Source: Methanolobus sp. | Lineage (GTDB): Archaea > Halobacteriota > Methanosarcinia > Methanosarcinales > Methanosarcinaceae | Assembly (NCBI RefSeq): GCF_016278385.1 | Contig: NZ_JADQBY010000014.1 | Span: 62,001 to 126,000, forward strand | Direction of reading: 5' to 3' | DNA length: 64,000 nucleotides | Shown here: piece by piece, positions 18,199-28,130 of the stretch | Numbering within the stretch: position 1 is the stretch's first letter | Layout: every line of letters begins with the position of its first letter | Notes under the pieces: model-generated | Databases searched by the model: none | What the model was told of the DNA's origin: nothing | What the model saw: the letters and a program-made list of their open reading frames with translations, nothing else | Translations under genes and position numbers: made by a program

Positions 18199-19899
18199 TT
18201 ATTTAAGACTCAATTCCTTCAGTTTTTCTTCGCCGGGCACACCATCATCATTCCATTCCCTGAAGTGGTAATAATCTGAAATTGCCTTTTTAAATTCTTC
18301 TCGGCTGATTGCGTCCTCGCCAAAGAATCTCTCAGGAAGCACGTCATCCTTCGATGAAAATCCTGCTTTTAGGTTGAACATTCTTTCAAGGTTGTAGATT
18401 CTCTCCCCTGCAAGTAGCATGTATTCAGCAGAATATTCTTCTCCTGTCACATGGCTTAATATTACAGCGAGCTCTACCTCTCCTATTGCAAGCATAGAGA
18501 ACGGACACATAACAAGTGAATCAATTACCGCAGTGAGGTTCTGGAAATGTTGTACAAGGGCAGCTTTTCCGTCATATGAGTTCCTGTCAAGCAGGACAGG
18601 CTTCCCCATTATTTCCGGTGCAGCCATAAAAGCGCTAAGATGTGACCCTCCAGTGTTGGATGTTGCATAAGCTATAGCCATACCTGCCATTTCCCTGGGA
18701 TCATATCCTGGAAGTTCCAGACCCTTAACTGAGGTTGTATATTCTTCCTTTTTAACAGAGCAAAGGTATGCATGTGAGCCTTTGCATACTTCATGTTTGC
18801 CATTGCCTATTTCAAGGACAATACCTTTCACTTCGTCCATCTCCATCCATGGGTTTACTTCCATGTATGCCGCAATGGATGCACCACAGGACAGTGGATC
18901 CAATCCATAATCAAAACAGATTCCATCTATTTCTCTTATAAGTTCCAGATCATCATTGCCTATATTCGGACCGAAAGCCCATATTGAATCATAATCAGGG
19001 ATTGGCCTTCCGTCTTCTGCAGTTCTCCTGCAACCAATTGGGCATGAATAGCATGGTTGCGGCTGTATTTTGTATTTCTGATTGATGTGCTCACCTGAGA
19101 GTTTTTCTGCTTCGGGATATTTCCTTTCATTGAAATTTCGTGCAGGAAGCGTTCCCATATAATCAAGGAGGTCTGTAATAACAGAACTTCCATATTTTTC
19201 AAGTCCCTTGGATGCAGGAGGATTTGCCACAAGCAGTTTTTTTATCATCTCAACATCCTTCTCGAAAGCCTCAGGTTCCGCGATCTGGACTTTATTTGTT
19301 CCTTTAACAACAATTGCTTTCAGGTTCTTTGAACCCGCTACTGCACCATGTCCTCCACGACCACTGGAATAGATGCGGTCGTTGATGATATTTGCCATAC
19401 TGACAAGTTTTTCTCCTGCTTTGCCTATGCATGCAACCTTTCCCTTTGTTCCAAGTAATGCGGTAGTTTCTACGGTGTTCTTTCCCCACAGATGTTCAGC
19501 AGGCAATATTTCCACCTCTTCATCATAGATGCTAAGATAAACAGGCTTTTCAGACTTTCCTTTAATTATAAGGGCATCAATACCTGCAAATTTCAGTTCA
19601 GCGCCGAAGTATCCACCGGTATTGGAACTGAAGATTGTTGAAGTTAAGGGGGACTTGGATGTGACTGTGAAGTGCCCTGACATGGGGGACGATGTTCCTG
19701 TGAGTGGTCCGGTTGTGAAAATAAGTGGATTTTCAGGACTTAAGGGGTTGATCTCAGGGTCTGCAAACTCCTTCATCAATCTGCATCCAAGTCCACGACC
19801 ACCAATAAACTGGTCTGCAAACTCCTTTTTAGTCCTGGTCTCGGTGACCGCTTTCCTTTTAAGGTCTACTATTACAGTTCTTCCTGTCCATCCAAACAT
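18199..19899 (-). CDS. aor: Tungsten-type aldehyde ferredoxin oxidoreductase
   Basis: 566 residues. The N-terminal pterin domain starts MFGWTGRTVIVDL and contains IGGRGLGCRLM. Cluster-binding Cys lie in CYSCPIGCRR (CxxCxxxC), with a likely fourth Cys in LVMCPFSM. Family enzymes oxidise aldehydes to acids with ferredoxin, using a tungsten bis-pterin cofactor. Segment YATSNTGGSHLSAFMA is also typical. The physiological aldehyde is unknown; removal of amino-acid-derived aldehydes is the common inference. The moeA-type gene at 59.4 kb could supply the cofactor. No ferredoxin gene is adjacent. Confidence 0.93.
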   Translation of the reverse strand: MFGWTGRTVIVDLKRKAVTETRTKKEFADQFIGGRGLGCRLMKEFADPEINPLSPENPLIFTTGPLTGTSSPMSGHFTVTSKSPLTSTIFSSNTGGYFGAELKFAGIDALIIKGKSEKPVYLSIYDEEVEILPAEHLWGKNTVETTALLGTKGKVACIGKAGEKLVSMANIINDRIYSSGRGGHGAVAGSKNLKAIVVKGTNKVQIAEPEAFEKDVEMIKKLLVANPPASKGLEKYGSSVITDLLDYMGTLPARNFNERKYPEAEKLSGEHINQKYKIQPQPCYSCPIGCRRTAEDGRPIPDYDSIWAFGPNIGNDDLELIREIDGICFDYGLDPLSCGASIAAYMEVNPWMEMDEVKGIVLEIGNGKHEVCKGSHAYLCSVKKEEYTTSVKGLELPGYDPREMAGMAIAYATSNTGGSHLSAFMAAPEIMGKPVLLDRNSYDGKAALVQHFQNLTAVIDSLVMCPFSMLAIGEVELAVILSHVTGEEYSAEYMLLAGERIYNLERMFNLKAGFSSKDDVLPERFFGEDAISREEFKKAISDYYHFREWNDDGVPGEEKLKELSLK

Positions 19900-19932
19900 G
19901 TTCTACACCCTGTATGAAATTCTGTTGTAATA

Positions 19933-20313
19933 TTATTCATCCTTTTCTTTATAACTGGCTTCCATCTCAAGCATCTTTCTTTTCAGCTCGACTTTCTCTC
20001 CACATGTCTCTCCGCAAAACCCACCTATTCCTGAAGATGATACTACGCGGTGACAGGGTATGATTATAGGATACGGGTTTTTGGCAACTGCACCACCGAC
20101 CGCCCTGGCAGCACCTTCGTTACCTATGCGGCAGGCAAGTTCCTGATAGGTTCTTGTTTCACCGTAGGGAATCTTTCTTACTTCTTCAAGGACCGTGCGT
20201 TGGAACTCTGTAAGGTCTGAGAGGTCAACTTCGTAATCAGAAAAATCTGCAATTTCACCGGCAAAGTATCTCAAAATACCCTGGAAAATGGTTTCATTTT
20301 TTATATTCTTCAT
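19933..20313 (-). CDS. ogt: Methylated-DNA--protein-cysteine methyltransferase
   Basis: About 126 residues from ATG 20313 ([12 protein letters not shown]), chosen because GAGG lies nine bases upstream; the frame is open further to 20391. The active-site motif [13 protein letters not shown] contains the acceptor Cys, and [20 protein letters not shown] is the helix-turn-helix DNA-binding region. It removes O6-alkyl groups from guanine in a single-turnover reaction. The start overlaps the end of the metalloprotease gene by 20 bases. The N-terminal domain is short, as in ATL or compact Ogt proteins, but the active Cys is present. Confidence 0.93.
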   Translation of the reverse strand: MKNIKNETIFQGILRYFAGEIADFSDYEVDLSDLTEFQRTVLEEVRKIPYGETRTYQELACRIGNEGAARAVGGAVAKNPYPIIIPCHRVVSSSGIGGFCGETCGEKVELKRKMLEMEASYKEKDE

Positions 20314-21010
20314 CGTTGAAAACCTCATCTTCAAGTATTTTTCTCTTTTTCTTGTAGTGGAACCAGCCGGTGGTGTGGTATAAAATAACAACGATAGCCA
20401 AAATTATAAGTATCAAAAGCAAAGGCCACGTGGATTGAAGTAGCAGGGGGTTCAGATTATCTTTGCTATCATATGTGGGGTACATAATGTCATCCTTGCT
20501 ATTACTATGTCCAAGTCCAAGTGCATGTCCCAGTTCATGCGTAGTTATGTCCTGCATGGTAGTGTCCCCATATTGAACCCATGAGTAACCCTGGTAATTC
20601 CCTGTTTCCAGTACAATATCAGCATGCTCAAATCGACCATTTGTTACGTATGGCCTGGTAAAACCGGCAACACCATTCTCCACTCCTGCATCATTCTCGA
20701 GATTTTCCACCCACATAATACGTATATCAGCGTTATCGGTATCCACTATATCAAAGTCCACTTCATATACCAGTTGTCCGTTGCCACCACTTTCCCAATA
20801 CTCAAGGGCATTTTCCACATCTGTCCTGTAGCTTGGACTGTAATGATCCGGTATATCTGCATTATCGATATAAACAGTAATAGGGATGTGGTCCCAAGGT
20901 TCTGATATAAGAATTTCCGTTTCTAAGTCGGAGTATTTCCGGTTTTCCGATACAAAAGCTATTGCGATAAGAATTATCAGAGCAATTATTATTCGGTTGG
21001 TTTTGGTCAT
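20294..21010 (-). CDS. Matrixin-type zinc metalloprotease, membrane anchored
   Basis: About 238 residues from ATG 21010 ([13 protein letters not shown]), with an alternative start at 21079. An N-terminal hydrophobic segment exports or anchors the protein. The catalytic domain has [11 protein letters not shown] (HExxHxxGxxH, three Zn ligands) followed by the Met-turn IMYP. A second membrane helix ([15 protein letters not shown]) and a basic tail follow, so the protease domain faces outside. It is an M10-like peptidase of metzincin type. Substrates may include surface proteins. It overlaps ogt downstream and is divergent from the HAD gene. Confidence 0.88.
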   Translation of the reverse strand: MTKTNRIIIALIILIAIAFVSENRKYSDLETEILISEPWDHIPITVYIDNADIPDHYSPSYRTDVENALEYWESGGNGQLVYEVDFDIVDTDNADIRIMWVENLENDAGVENGVAGFTRPYVTNGRFEHADIVLETGNYQGYSWVQYGDTTMQDITTHELGHALGLGHSNSKDDIMYPTYDSKDNLNPLLLQSTWPLLLILIILAIVVILYHTTGWFHYKKKRKILEDEVFNDEEYKK

Positions 21011-21122
21011 GTTGCTTAGCCTGAAAATTGTAGTTGTTTGCATATTAGTCATTTGGCACAATTTCATTTCAGATGTCACAGTTTATGACCAGATGTATAT
21101 TCGATAAGGCAAATCAATATTT

Positions 21123-21941
21123 ATGGGAAAACGTGTTGCTGTTGTCTTTGACAGTGCTGGGACACTGTTACATATGTATCGTGTTGCAAAGGAAATGAGT
21201 ACCGGGTCTATTCTTGAAGATGTACAGACAACTCTTCTGGTAGCACAAAAAGCCAACAGGGCACTCATTGTTTTGCGAACACGCTTTGATGAACTCAGGC
21301 AGTGTGATCTGGAAATGGAATTGCACGATTTTATCGAGATGCACAATATAGAGCTCGGTATAAGTTGCTCAAGCAGTCCTTTTCATCTGGATGATGTCTA
21401 CGGTATAATAAAACATAATAGGACAAAGGTAAGTGATATCAATGATGTGGTAAGTCTTGTAAAAGGTCGCTGCCCTAATGTTTTCTATATTGCTGCCGGT
21501 CTCATAGTAGATTCCCGGGAAAATGTCGTTCCCTATGTTCTGAGTACGGGGGGACAAATGTACTCCGACACATTTGTAACGGTTAAACTTTTGAGGGAAC
21601 TTGGTATTGATATTTACATAGCTTCAGGAGACGACGCACAGAACCTTAATATTCTTGCTTTATCTCTGGATATTCCTATGAATTCTGTTTTTCCAGTTGC
21701 CACAACGCACGACAAAGAGCGCATAGTCAACGATCTTAAAAAAACGTACGATTTTGTTTTCATGGTAGGGGATGGTATGAATGACATACTTGCTTTAAGG
21801 GCTGCAGATATGGGTATTCTAACCTCTCAGCAGGGGGATGAAAGGCCACAGGTTCTCATGGATGCAGCAGACGTTATCATAGGAAATATCATCGATGTAG
21901 TGGACATTGTAAGGAAAATAAACAACCAAGTCACTTCATAA
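21123..21941 (+). CDS. HAD family hydrolase next to the atwA/mmp operon
   Basis: 272 residues. Motif I is VVFDSAGTLL (DxxGT, like P-type ATPases rather than DxDGT), and motif IV is FMVGDGMNDILALRAADMGI. The part between (YIASGDDAQNLNILA) matches the P-domain of P-type ATPases, but there are no membrane helices. A soluble phosphatase or phosphonatase-like role is likely. It sits upstream of atwA in the same direction, but a strong hairpin terminator at 21946-21966 separates them, so it is probably a separate unit. Confidence 0.82.
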   Translation: MGKRVAVVFDSAGTLLHMYRVAKEMSTGSILEDVQTTLLVAQKANRALIVLRTRFDELRQCDLEMELHDFIEMHNIELGISCSSSPFHLDDVYGIIKHNRTKVSDINDVVSLVKGRCPNVFYIAAGLIVDSRENVVPYVLSTGGQMYSDTFVTVKLLRELGIDIYIASGDDAQNLNILALSLDIPMNSVFPVATTHDKERIVNDLKKTYDFVFMVGDGMNDILALRAADMGILTSQQGDERPQVLMDAADVIIGNIIDVVDIVRKINNQVTS

Positions 21942-21945
21942 AATC

Positions 21946-21966
21946 GGCGCGATGCGCCATTTTTTA
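21946..21966 (+). terminator. Hairpin terminator after HAD gene
   Basis: Stem GGCGC/GCGCC with a three-base GAT loop (21946-21958), followed by an A/T-rich tract with six T. It lies five bases after the stop of the HAD gene. It is a GC-rich stem in an AT-rich context and should isolate HAD from atwA transcription. Confidence 0.6.
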
Positions 21967-22088
21967 GAAGTTAACAGTGCGAAGCAGATGCGTTACGTTT
22001 ATGTATTGAGTTCAATAATCCAACAGTAATTCTTTAAAATGATTACTAAAAAGTTATTATCAGGTTTGTATGGGTTCTAATATGGCTA

Positions 22089-22111
22089 GTTTTGTATCTT
22101 ATCTACAAAAC
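22089..22111. repeat. Inverted repeat upstream of atwA
   Basis: Perfect 8-base arms GTTTTGTA and TACAAAAC around a 7-base spacer, about 78 bases before the atwA start. Its position near the promoter suggests an operator or a leader hairpin; no regulator is known. Confidence 0.4.
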
Positions 22112-22188
22112 CATTAAGTAATTTGAGTAGATATGCATATCAGTATTAGTGCAAAAGACTCTATGCATCCCTGTGCGGAGGAAATCAA

Positions 22189-23805
22189 ATGGCATTATTC
22201 ATTGAAGTCAAAAACCTGACACTTGAATTTGATGGGGTCAAAGTTCTCAAAGATATAAACCTGACCATCAACGAGGGAGAAGTTCTCGGTATCCTTGGAA
22301 GAAGCGGTTCCGGGAAAACAGTATTGATGCACGTCCTGCGTGGTGCTGAAGAGTATGAAGGTATTAGTGGAGAGGTAATCTACCACCTTGCAAGATGCGA
22401 TAAATGTGGACACATCGAACCGCCGAGTAAAGTTGGAAATGAATGTCCTGATTGTGGCAAGGATACCCTCAAGCCATTTGAAGCAGATTTCATAAAAACT
22501 TCAGTTCATGATCCTGAAAGACGAGAGATCACTAAAAGAATCGCTATTATGCTTCAGCGTACCTTTGCTCTCTATGGTGATGACAGGGTTATTGTAAATG
22601 TCGTAAACTCTCTTACGGAAATAGGTGTCAATAGTGAGACCGCTCTATCTCGTGCTGTGGAACTCCTGGAAAAAGTACAGCTTTCACACCGTATGATGCA
22701 CATAGCCCGCGATCTGAGTGGTGGCGAGAAACAGAGAGTAGTACTTGCCCGTCAACTTGTAAGGGACCCAATGCTTCTTATCGCCGATGAGCCAACCGGT
22801 ACGCTTGATCCCAGAACTGCAGACGTTGTACACGATGTGATTGCAAAGGCCGTCAAGGACTATAACATGACAATGGTCATTACATCACACTGGTCTGAGG
22901 TAGTGGAAGACTTAGCTGATAAAGCTATTATTCTTGAAGATGGGGCAATTGTAAAGGAAGGTTCTCCGTCAGAGGTCGCAAAAGAGTTCATGGAACTTGT
23001 ATGTTCTGTGGAAAAGAAATGTGATGTTGTTGTTGGTGACCCTCTTATCAAGGTAGATAATCTTGTTAAGAAATATATCTCTGTCAGCAGAGGTGTTGTT
23101 TACGCTGTTAATGATGTCTCCTTTGATGTAAAAGAAGGTGAGATATTCGGTCTTGCAGGTACCAGTGGGGCAGGAAAGACCACCACATCTGAAATTATTA
23201 TGGGTATTGTGCAGCCTACAAGTGGCGAAATACAGGTACGTGTCGGAGATGAATGGGTCGACATGAAGAAACCTGGTCCTGAATGCAGGGGTCGTGCAGT
23301 CAAATACATGGGCATACTGCATCAGGAATATGGACTTTATACCCATAGGACAATCATTGATAATCTCACTGAATCAATAGGTATAGACCTTCCATATGAA
23401 CTTGCTGTCAGAAAGGCCATAAATACTATGATAGCAACTGGATTTACTGAGGCGAAGGCAAAATCTATATTATCAAAGATGTCAGATGAGATTAGTGAAG
23501 GTGAAAGGCACAGGGTTGCATTGGCTCAGATTTTAATGAAAGAACCTAATATTATTATAATGGATGAGCCAACAGGTACAATGGATCCATTCACTAAGAA
23601 AGAGGTCACAAAGTCAATTCTGGAAGCACGTGAGAAGATGGGGGATACTTTCGTCATTGTCTCACATGATATGGACTTCCTCGAAGAGATATGTGATCGT
23701 GTAGCTCTTATGAGAGATGGTAAGATCGTTAATGTAGGGGAACCAGTTGCTGTTCTATCACAGCTTACCGATGAAGAGCGTATGGAAGTAGCAGCAGAAC
23801 CCTGA
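22189..23805 (+). CDS. atwA: Methyl-coenzyme M reductase system component A2
   Basis: 538 residues with two ABC ATPase domains. Domain 1: Walker A GRSGSGKT, signature LSGGEKQR, Walker B LLIADEPTG. Between Walker A and the signature lies a zinc-ribbon insert (CDKCG, then CPDCG), typical of this protein. Domain 2: GTSGAGKTT, ISEGERHR, IIIMDEPTG. Component A2 uses ATP in reductive activation of methyl-CoM reductase to the Ni(I) state. No membrane segments are present. It begins after a GGAGG site (about 22176) and is the first gene of the marker operon. Recent work on the activation complex places A2 with several marker proteins encoded here; that is outside knowledge, not seen in the sequence. 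Confidence 0.96.
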   Translation: MALFIEVKNLTLEFDGVKVLKDINLTINEGEVLGILGRSGSGKTVLMHVLRGAEEYEGISGEVIYHLARCDKCGHIEPPSKVGNECPDCGKDTLKPFEADFIKTSVHDPERREITKRIAIMLQRTFALYGDDRVIVNVVNSLTEIGVNSETALSRAVELLEKVQLSHRMMHIARDLSGGEKQRVVLARQLVRDPMLLIADEPTGTLDPRTADVVHDVIAKAVKDYNMTMVITSHWSEVVEDLADKAIILEDGAIVKEGSPSEVAKEFMELVCSVEKKCDVVVGDPLIKVDNLVKKYISVSRGVVYAVNDVSFDVKEGEIFGLAGTSGAGKTTTSEIIMGIVQPTSGEIQVRVGDEWVDMKKPGPECRGRAVKYMGILHQEYGLYTHRTIIDNLTESIGIDLPYELAVRKAINTMIATGFTEAKAKSILSKMSDEISEGERHRVALAQILMKEPNIIIMDEPTGTMDPFTKKEVTKSILEAREKMGDTFVIVSHDMDFLEEICDRVALMRDGKIVNVGEPVAVLSQLTDEERMEVAAEP

Positions 23806-23838
23806 TATCCTGAGAAGTTACGGAGGAGTTTGGCACGA

Positions 23839-25382
23839 GTGGCGAAATAACGATAGAGATCAATGGAAAGGAACTGAAATTACCAGAAAGTTCGACCCTT
23901 GAGGACGCCATTAAGGTGTCAAACGCACCTTATAAGAAGGGAACAGCAATTGGAATACTTATTGAAAAAGAGGATCTTAAATCACAGGCTTCAGTGGAAT
24001 ACCTTGTGAAAACATCCAAAGGTGAGTTTAAGATCGAACTTCTGGATGAATTCTCCTCTTCTTCAAAAAAATGGCACTCTATTTTTAATGAATTTACTGA
24101 TGTACCTGTTCGCTGGATCAGTAAAGATGCTCTGGCATTCGGACCATTCAGCACGGATATGGAACCGGTCCGCAGCAGTACTGATATGGATAGGTTCACT
24201 TTGCTTTTTGGTGCAGGTGGCGGAGATGCTGCAAATACTCATATCATTATCAGCAAGACCAAACATGCTTCAGAGTATGGCGCTCCTGAAGATGGTGTTT
24301 TTGCAAGGCTAATAAGCGGCAAACATGTTCTCCGTGATCTTGTGAAGGGTGACAGGATACTATCAGTAGAGCCTGTAATTGAATGGGAAAAGGCAGGAGA
24401 ACATATTTCTACAACTGATCTTTCAATAAAACTTACTGCTGGTTCAAGGATATTCACATACGTGGAAATTGAGATAGACCCTCTGTCTCCGGAAGGCGCT
24501 GAATTTTTATTTAGTGTCATCAAGGATGGGACTTTCCACATTGATTTTGTCTCATCTTCATTTATATCCGATCATCGTTTTCAGAGTGAGCTTGTAGCCT
24601 ATGAAAATTTCGAACCACGATCCACTGGCTCTGTTTTTGTAAGGACCGTGGGATATGGAGCAGGAAAACTGTATATCTCAACGGATGACCGTCCATCTTC
24701 TATCATGCATTCTGTCATAGGGCATGTGGTAAAGGGTATCGAACTTGCCAGGATGGTGGAAAGCGGACAGAAGGTCATGGTGGAATCAATTCCTGATCCC
24801 ATAATGCTTCTTGGTAAGACCAATGCTGATGCTGAAGATGAAATGAAATCTCTTGATATTGAGTTCATCAGGGAAGGTTATACGGCGGATGATGCTTTCA
24901 TAGTCCAGCAAGTACCTGCGACAACAATCGGGATTCTGCAGGAAAAAAGGGTCACTGTGCAGGGGGTTGACCCTGAGATGCTAGTGACGATCGAACTTTA
25001 CGATGATCTTGCACCCAAAACCCTTGCTTTCTTCAGGCATGCAGTTGGTTTGCAGTATCATCCTGTAGGTGTGCTTCCTATAATGATGACCTATGAAAAT
25101 ACTTACATCTTCAAAGCCGAAAAGCCGGCTGAGTCATACAAGGAGATATTCCCTGAAAATACTCCGAAAATGACGATAGCAGGTGAAATTGGCGTTACCA
25201 ATCAGGCTGCTAAAAGAGCTGGTATGATAGGTGTCAAGACCATAGATGATGATCTTTTCGGGCCTGCAGGTGAAAGATTTTCAAATACTAATATTATTGG
25301 AAAGATACTTGAAATTGAGAAACTCAAGCATTTCAAGGATGGGGATATAATATATATCTTAGAGAGCAGCAAGGAGGAATGA
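23839..25382 (+). CDS. mmp3: Methanogenesis marker protein 3, N-terminus split by one-base frameshift
   Basis: The open frame with a usable start covers 23916 (GTG)-25382, 488 residues, and it matches marker protein 3, which has a cyclophilin-like C-terminal region (VTIELYDDLAPKTLAFFRHA). But the same frame runs upstream without ATG, GTG or TTG and encodes the family N-terminus (ITIEINGKELKLPESSTLED). A GTG at 23839, 12 bases after GGAGG, reads GTG GCG AAA and then TAA. Adding one A to the run 23845-23847 yields MAKITIEINGKEL, the expected start. So the annotated gene probably has a missing A. Role: part of the McrA activation machinery, exact function unresolved. Confidence 0.9.
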
Positions 25383-25384
25383 GA

Positions 25385-25819
25385 ATGGCTGAAGGTAATG
25401 AAGACGTCATAACAAAACTCGTTGTCACAGGTTCCGATAGTGTGTTGCCAATTGACGCTGCTATGCAGATATACGAATCTAATACTGATATTGTCATAAA
25501 AGAAACATGCTTTGGCACCATGGTCACAGGTCCCAGGGAAGCAGTGGACAAAGTGGTGAAAGAAGTTGTTGGCCTTGATAAGAATCATATCTTTGTAAAG
25601 GAGAGAGGTTTTCCTCCAGGGGATGAAAGACGTTGCCGTGCTTCCCGTGGTGGTGGGGCAAGGCCTGGTTTTTATTTCCTTAAGGAAGAGTCAATGATGC
25701 TTCCAATGATTGGAAAAGCCCTCGATAAATATGACAAAAACATCCCTCTCAAGGAAACCGAACACAAGAAACGGCTTGAATTGAAAGATCTTCAGGATAT
25801 AATCGAATCCACCCAATGA
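25385..25819 (+). CDS. mmp6: Methanogenesis marker protein 6
   Basis: 144 residues from ATG 25385; AGGAGG sits seven bases upstream, better than the ATG at 25379 that is only two bases away and overlaps the stop of mmp3. Conserved features are VPID-like strand LPIDAAMQIYESN, GTMVTGPREAVDKVV and the motif GFPPGDERRCRASRGGGARPG. Known only as a conserved protein of methanogens and related ANME. Likely part of methyl-CoM reductase maturation. Confidence 0.92.
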   Translation: MAEGNEDVITKLVVTGSDSVLPIDAAMQIYESNTDIVIKETCFGTMVTGPREAVDKVVKEVVGLDKNHIFVKERGFPPGDERRCRASRGGGARPGFYFLKEESMMLPMIGKALDKYDKNIPLKETEHKKRLELKDLQDIIESTQ

Positions 25820-25828
25820 GGCAATACA

Positions 25829-26290
25829 ATGGCAAAAGTTATCATATACCCTACAAACAGTCTGATCCTTTCTGACCTTGTCCAGAGGTTCGGCCACAAA
25901 CCCATTGCAATGATGGAAAAGATCAAAGAAAAGATATCAACTGTTGGTGTAGATTCACCTCCCCTGAATATCACTTCGGAAGAACCAAAAAGAGGTCTGA
26001 AATATGCGGCTGTAGAAGTCCCGGCAGGTGTCAGGGGCAGGATGGCGATAGTAGGACCCATGATCGAGCAGGCAGAAGCTGGTATAATTGTTGGTGAAAC
26101 ACCCATGGCATTTGGTTGTATGGGATGTGCCCGTACCAACGAGCTTACAAAATTCCTCATAAGGGACCGTGATATGCCAATCCTTGAACTTGATTTTCCG
26201 GAATCTGATGATGAGGGTCAGGAATTTGTTTACAAGATTGCTGAGTTCCTGAAATCATTGCCTGAAAAGACAGAGGTGGCAACAGAATGA
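25829..26290 (+). CDS. mmp5: Methanogenesis marker protein 5
   Basis: 153 residues, starting nine bases after mmp6 ends. The Cys-containing motif [14 protein letters not shown] (residues about 91-104) could bind metal. It starts [17 protein letters not shown], typical of the family. Function unknown; present in all methanogens with this operon. Its stop overlaps the mmp15 start by four bases (ATGA), so translation is coupled. Confidence 0.93.
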   Translation: MAKVIIYPTNSLILSDLVQRFGHKPIAMMEKIKEKISTVGVDSPPLNITSEEPKRGLKYAAVEVPAGVRGRMAIVGPMIEQAEAGIIVGETPMAFGCMGCARTNELTKFLIRDRDMPILELDFPESDDEGQEFVYKIAEFLKSLPEKTEVATE

Positions 26291-27528
26291 AAGAGGAGGC
26301 CGTTGTAAAAGTTGCACTTATTTCATGTGGTTCTGAATATGCAGGCGTTCAAGGGGAGCTTGATTCAGTTGCAGCGAGTGTTAATGCCAAACTGATATAT
26401 CCTGAGATTGATGTCAATGTCCTTGACACTATCGGAAAGGATTTTGGTCTGGAGGCTGCAAGTCCTGATCTTCGTCTTTTGATGGCAAGGGCAAAGGCTG
26501 TTGTGGAAGGCATCTCGGATGTCGATGGCGTATTCATCACTTCATGTTTCCGGTGTGCTGAAGCAGCTATAGTCCGAAACGAAGTGCGTCGCTACATTAA
26601 CAAATACTCAACCCTTCCGGTTATAAGTTATTCTTTTACAGAGCGTACAACAGCAGCAACCCTGCTGACCCGTATGGAAGCTCTCACCACCATCGCAAGA
26701 CGTCGCCACCTTCTTGCAAGAGAGAAACAAAGCGGACTCACCGCAGGTATTGATTCCGGTTCAACAACCACAAAGGCAGTCATCATGAAGGACAACAAGA
26801 TAATAGGTTCAGGATGGGTGCCTACTATCAAGGTTATCGACAGTGCTACTGAAGCTTTCGATAAAGCTCTTGAAGAAGCTGGTGTCAAAAAGGAAGATAT
26901 CCAGGCAATAGGTACCACAGGATATGGCCGTTTCCTGATAGGGGAGCACTTCAATGCCCAGCTCATCCAAGAAGAGATCACTGTCAACTCAAAGGGAGCT
27001 GTTTATCTTGCAGGTAAACAGAAAGGCTCTGCGACTGTAATTGATATTGGTGGAATGGACAATAAGGCGATATCCGTGGAAGACGGCATTCCAGGAATGT
27101 TCACAATGGGTGGTATCTGTGCAGGAGCATCCGGACGTTTCCTGGATATGACCGCAAAAAGGCTCGGTGTAGACATTACCGAACTTGGTGCCCTTGCTGT
27201 GAAGGGTATGCAGGAAAAGGTCGATATGAACAGTTATTGTATTGTTTTCGGTATTCAATCACTTGTTAACTCCCTTGCGAAAGGCTCAACTCCAGAGGAT
27301 GTTGCTGCTGCTGCATGTCACAGTGTTGTGGAACAGATATTTGAGCAACAGCTTCAGGAAGTTGATGTTAAGGAACCACTGATCCTTGTAGGAGGTTCTT
27401 CTCTTATTGAAGGTGTTCCAAAGGCACTTGGTGAGTTGCTTAAGATCAATGTTCTTGTCCCTCCTAACTCTCACCTCATAGGTGCTGTTGGAAGTGCTTT
27501 GCTAGCATCAGGATACGTGGAGGAGTAA
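26287..27528 (+). CDS. mmp15: Methanogenesis marker protein 15, BadF/BcrA-type ATPase
   Basis: 413 residues. The C-terminal two thirds is an actin-fold ATPase of the BadF/BadG/BcrA/BcrD family: phosphate-1 motif [15 protein letters not shown], phosphate-2 [11 protein letters not shown], and [13 protein letters not shown] with the Cys that binds an Fe-S cluster at the dimer interface in activators of 2-hydroxyacyl-CoA dehydratases. The N-terminal 150 residues contain another Cys pair (SCFRCAE). The fold suggests ATP-driven low-potential electron transfer, fitting reductive activation of methyl-CoM reductase. Overlaps mmp5 by four bases. Confidence 0.93.
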   Translation: MKEEAVVKVALISCGSEYAGVQGELDSVAASVNAKLIYPEIDVNVLDTIGKDFGLEAASPDLRLLMARAKAVVEGISDVDGVFITSCFRCAEAAIVRNEVRRYINKYSTLPVISYSFTERTTAATLLTRMEALTTIARRRHLLAREKQSGLTAGIDSGSTTTKAVIMKDNKIIGSGWVPTIKVIDSATEAFDKALEEAGVKKEDIQAIGTTGYGRFLIGEHFNAQLIQEEITVNSKGAVYLAGKQKGSATVIDIGGMDNKAISVEDGIPGMFTMGGICAGASGRFLDMTAKRLGVDITELGALAVKGMQEKVDMNSYCIVFGIQSLVNSLAKGSTPEDVAAAACHSVVEQIFEQQLQEVDVKEPLILVGGSSLIEGVPKALGELLKINVLVPPNSHLIGAVGSALLASGYVEE

Positions 27529-27533
27529 TTCTT

Positions 27534-28130
27534 ATGGAATCTCTTGAGACTTTCATTGTAGAGTCCACTGTTCCGGAAGAAGGTGATGCATACAAAGGCA
27601 TAGTCGCTGATATCATTACAGAACTGGTTCTTGGTGGTGCTATTGGAAGAATAAAGGTTGTTGTAAGACCGGAAGATTCTCTTTACCTGATGGCCGTTAT
27701 TCTCAGGGGTAGCCAGCCCACAGTGAAAGTATCTGATATGGCTAGTATCGAGGTATCCAATTATCTTAAAAATGAACTCACTATTTCTATTGAGCAGGAA
27801 AAGTATCTTCCGGATTTACTAGAAAAACTCTGGGCAAGGTATGGCCGTACCAAAGTATACCAGCCTGAAAGAAATACTCTGAAAATGAATGCTGAAGACG
27901 TAAACGCTGAGGTAGAGTTCCTTAAGGATATGGTGGTTGCAGACCCTCGCAGTACACTTCAATCAAGGCTGGTGGAAATGGCCATCAGGGCCACACCTGA
28001 AGGGTTCAGGGTTCGTTACCATTCAATGGACGGTCATAGATTTGTTTTTGCGGCAAGCGAGGATATCCTGAAACCTGAATGGATACAGGAAGCCCAGGAC
28101 ATTGCCAAAGAACTCATGGAGGATGAATAA
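27534..28130 (+). CDS. mmp17: Methanogenesis marker protein 17
   Basis: 198 residues. Starts MESLETFIVESTVPEEGD after GGAGG (about 27521-27526). Soluble, without Cys clusters. Its last base overlaps the mmp7 start (TAATGG), so translation is coupled. Reported as a component of the McrA activation complex with A2, Mmp3 and Mmp7; I cannot see function in the sequence. Confidence 0.92.
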   Translation: MESLETFIVESTVPEEGDAYKGIVADIITELVLGGAIGRIKVVVRPEDSLYLMAVILRGSQPTVKVSDMASIEVSNYLKNELTISIEQEKYLPDLLEKLWARYGRTKVYQPERNTLKMNAEDVNAEVEFLKDMVVADPRSTLQSRLVEMAIRATPEGFRVRYHSMDGHRFVFAASEDILKPEWIQEAQDIAKELMEDE

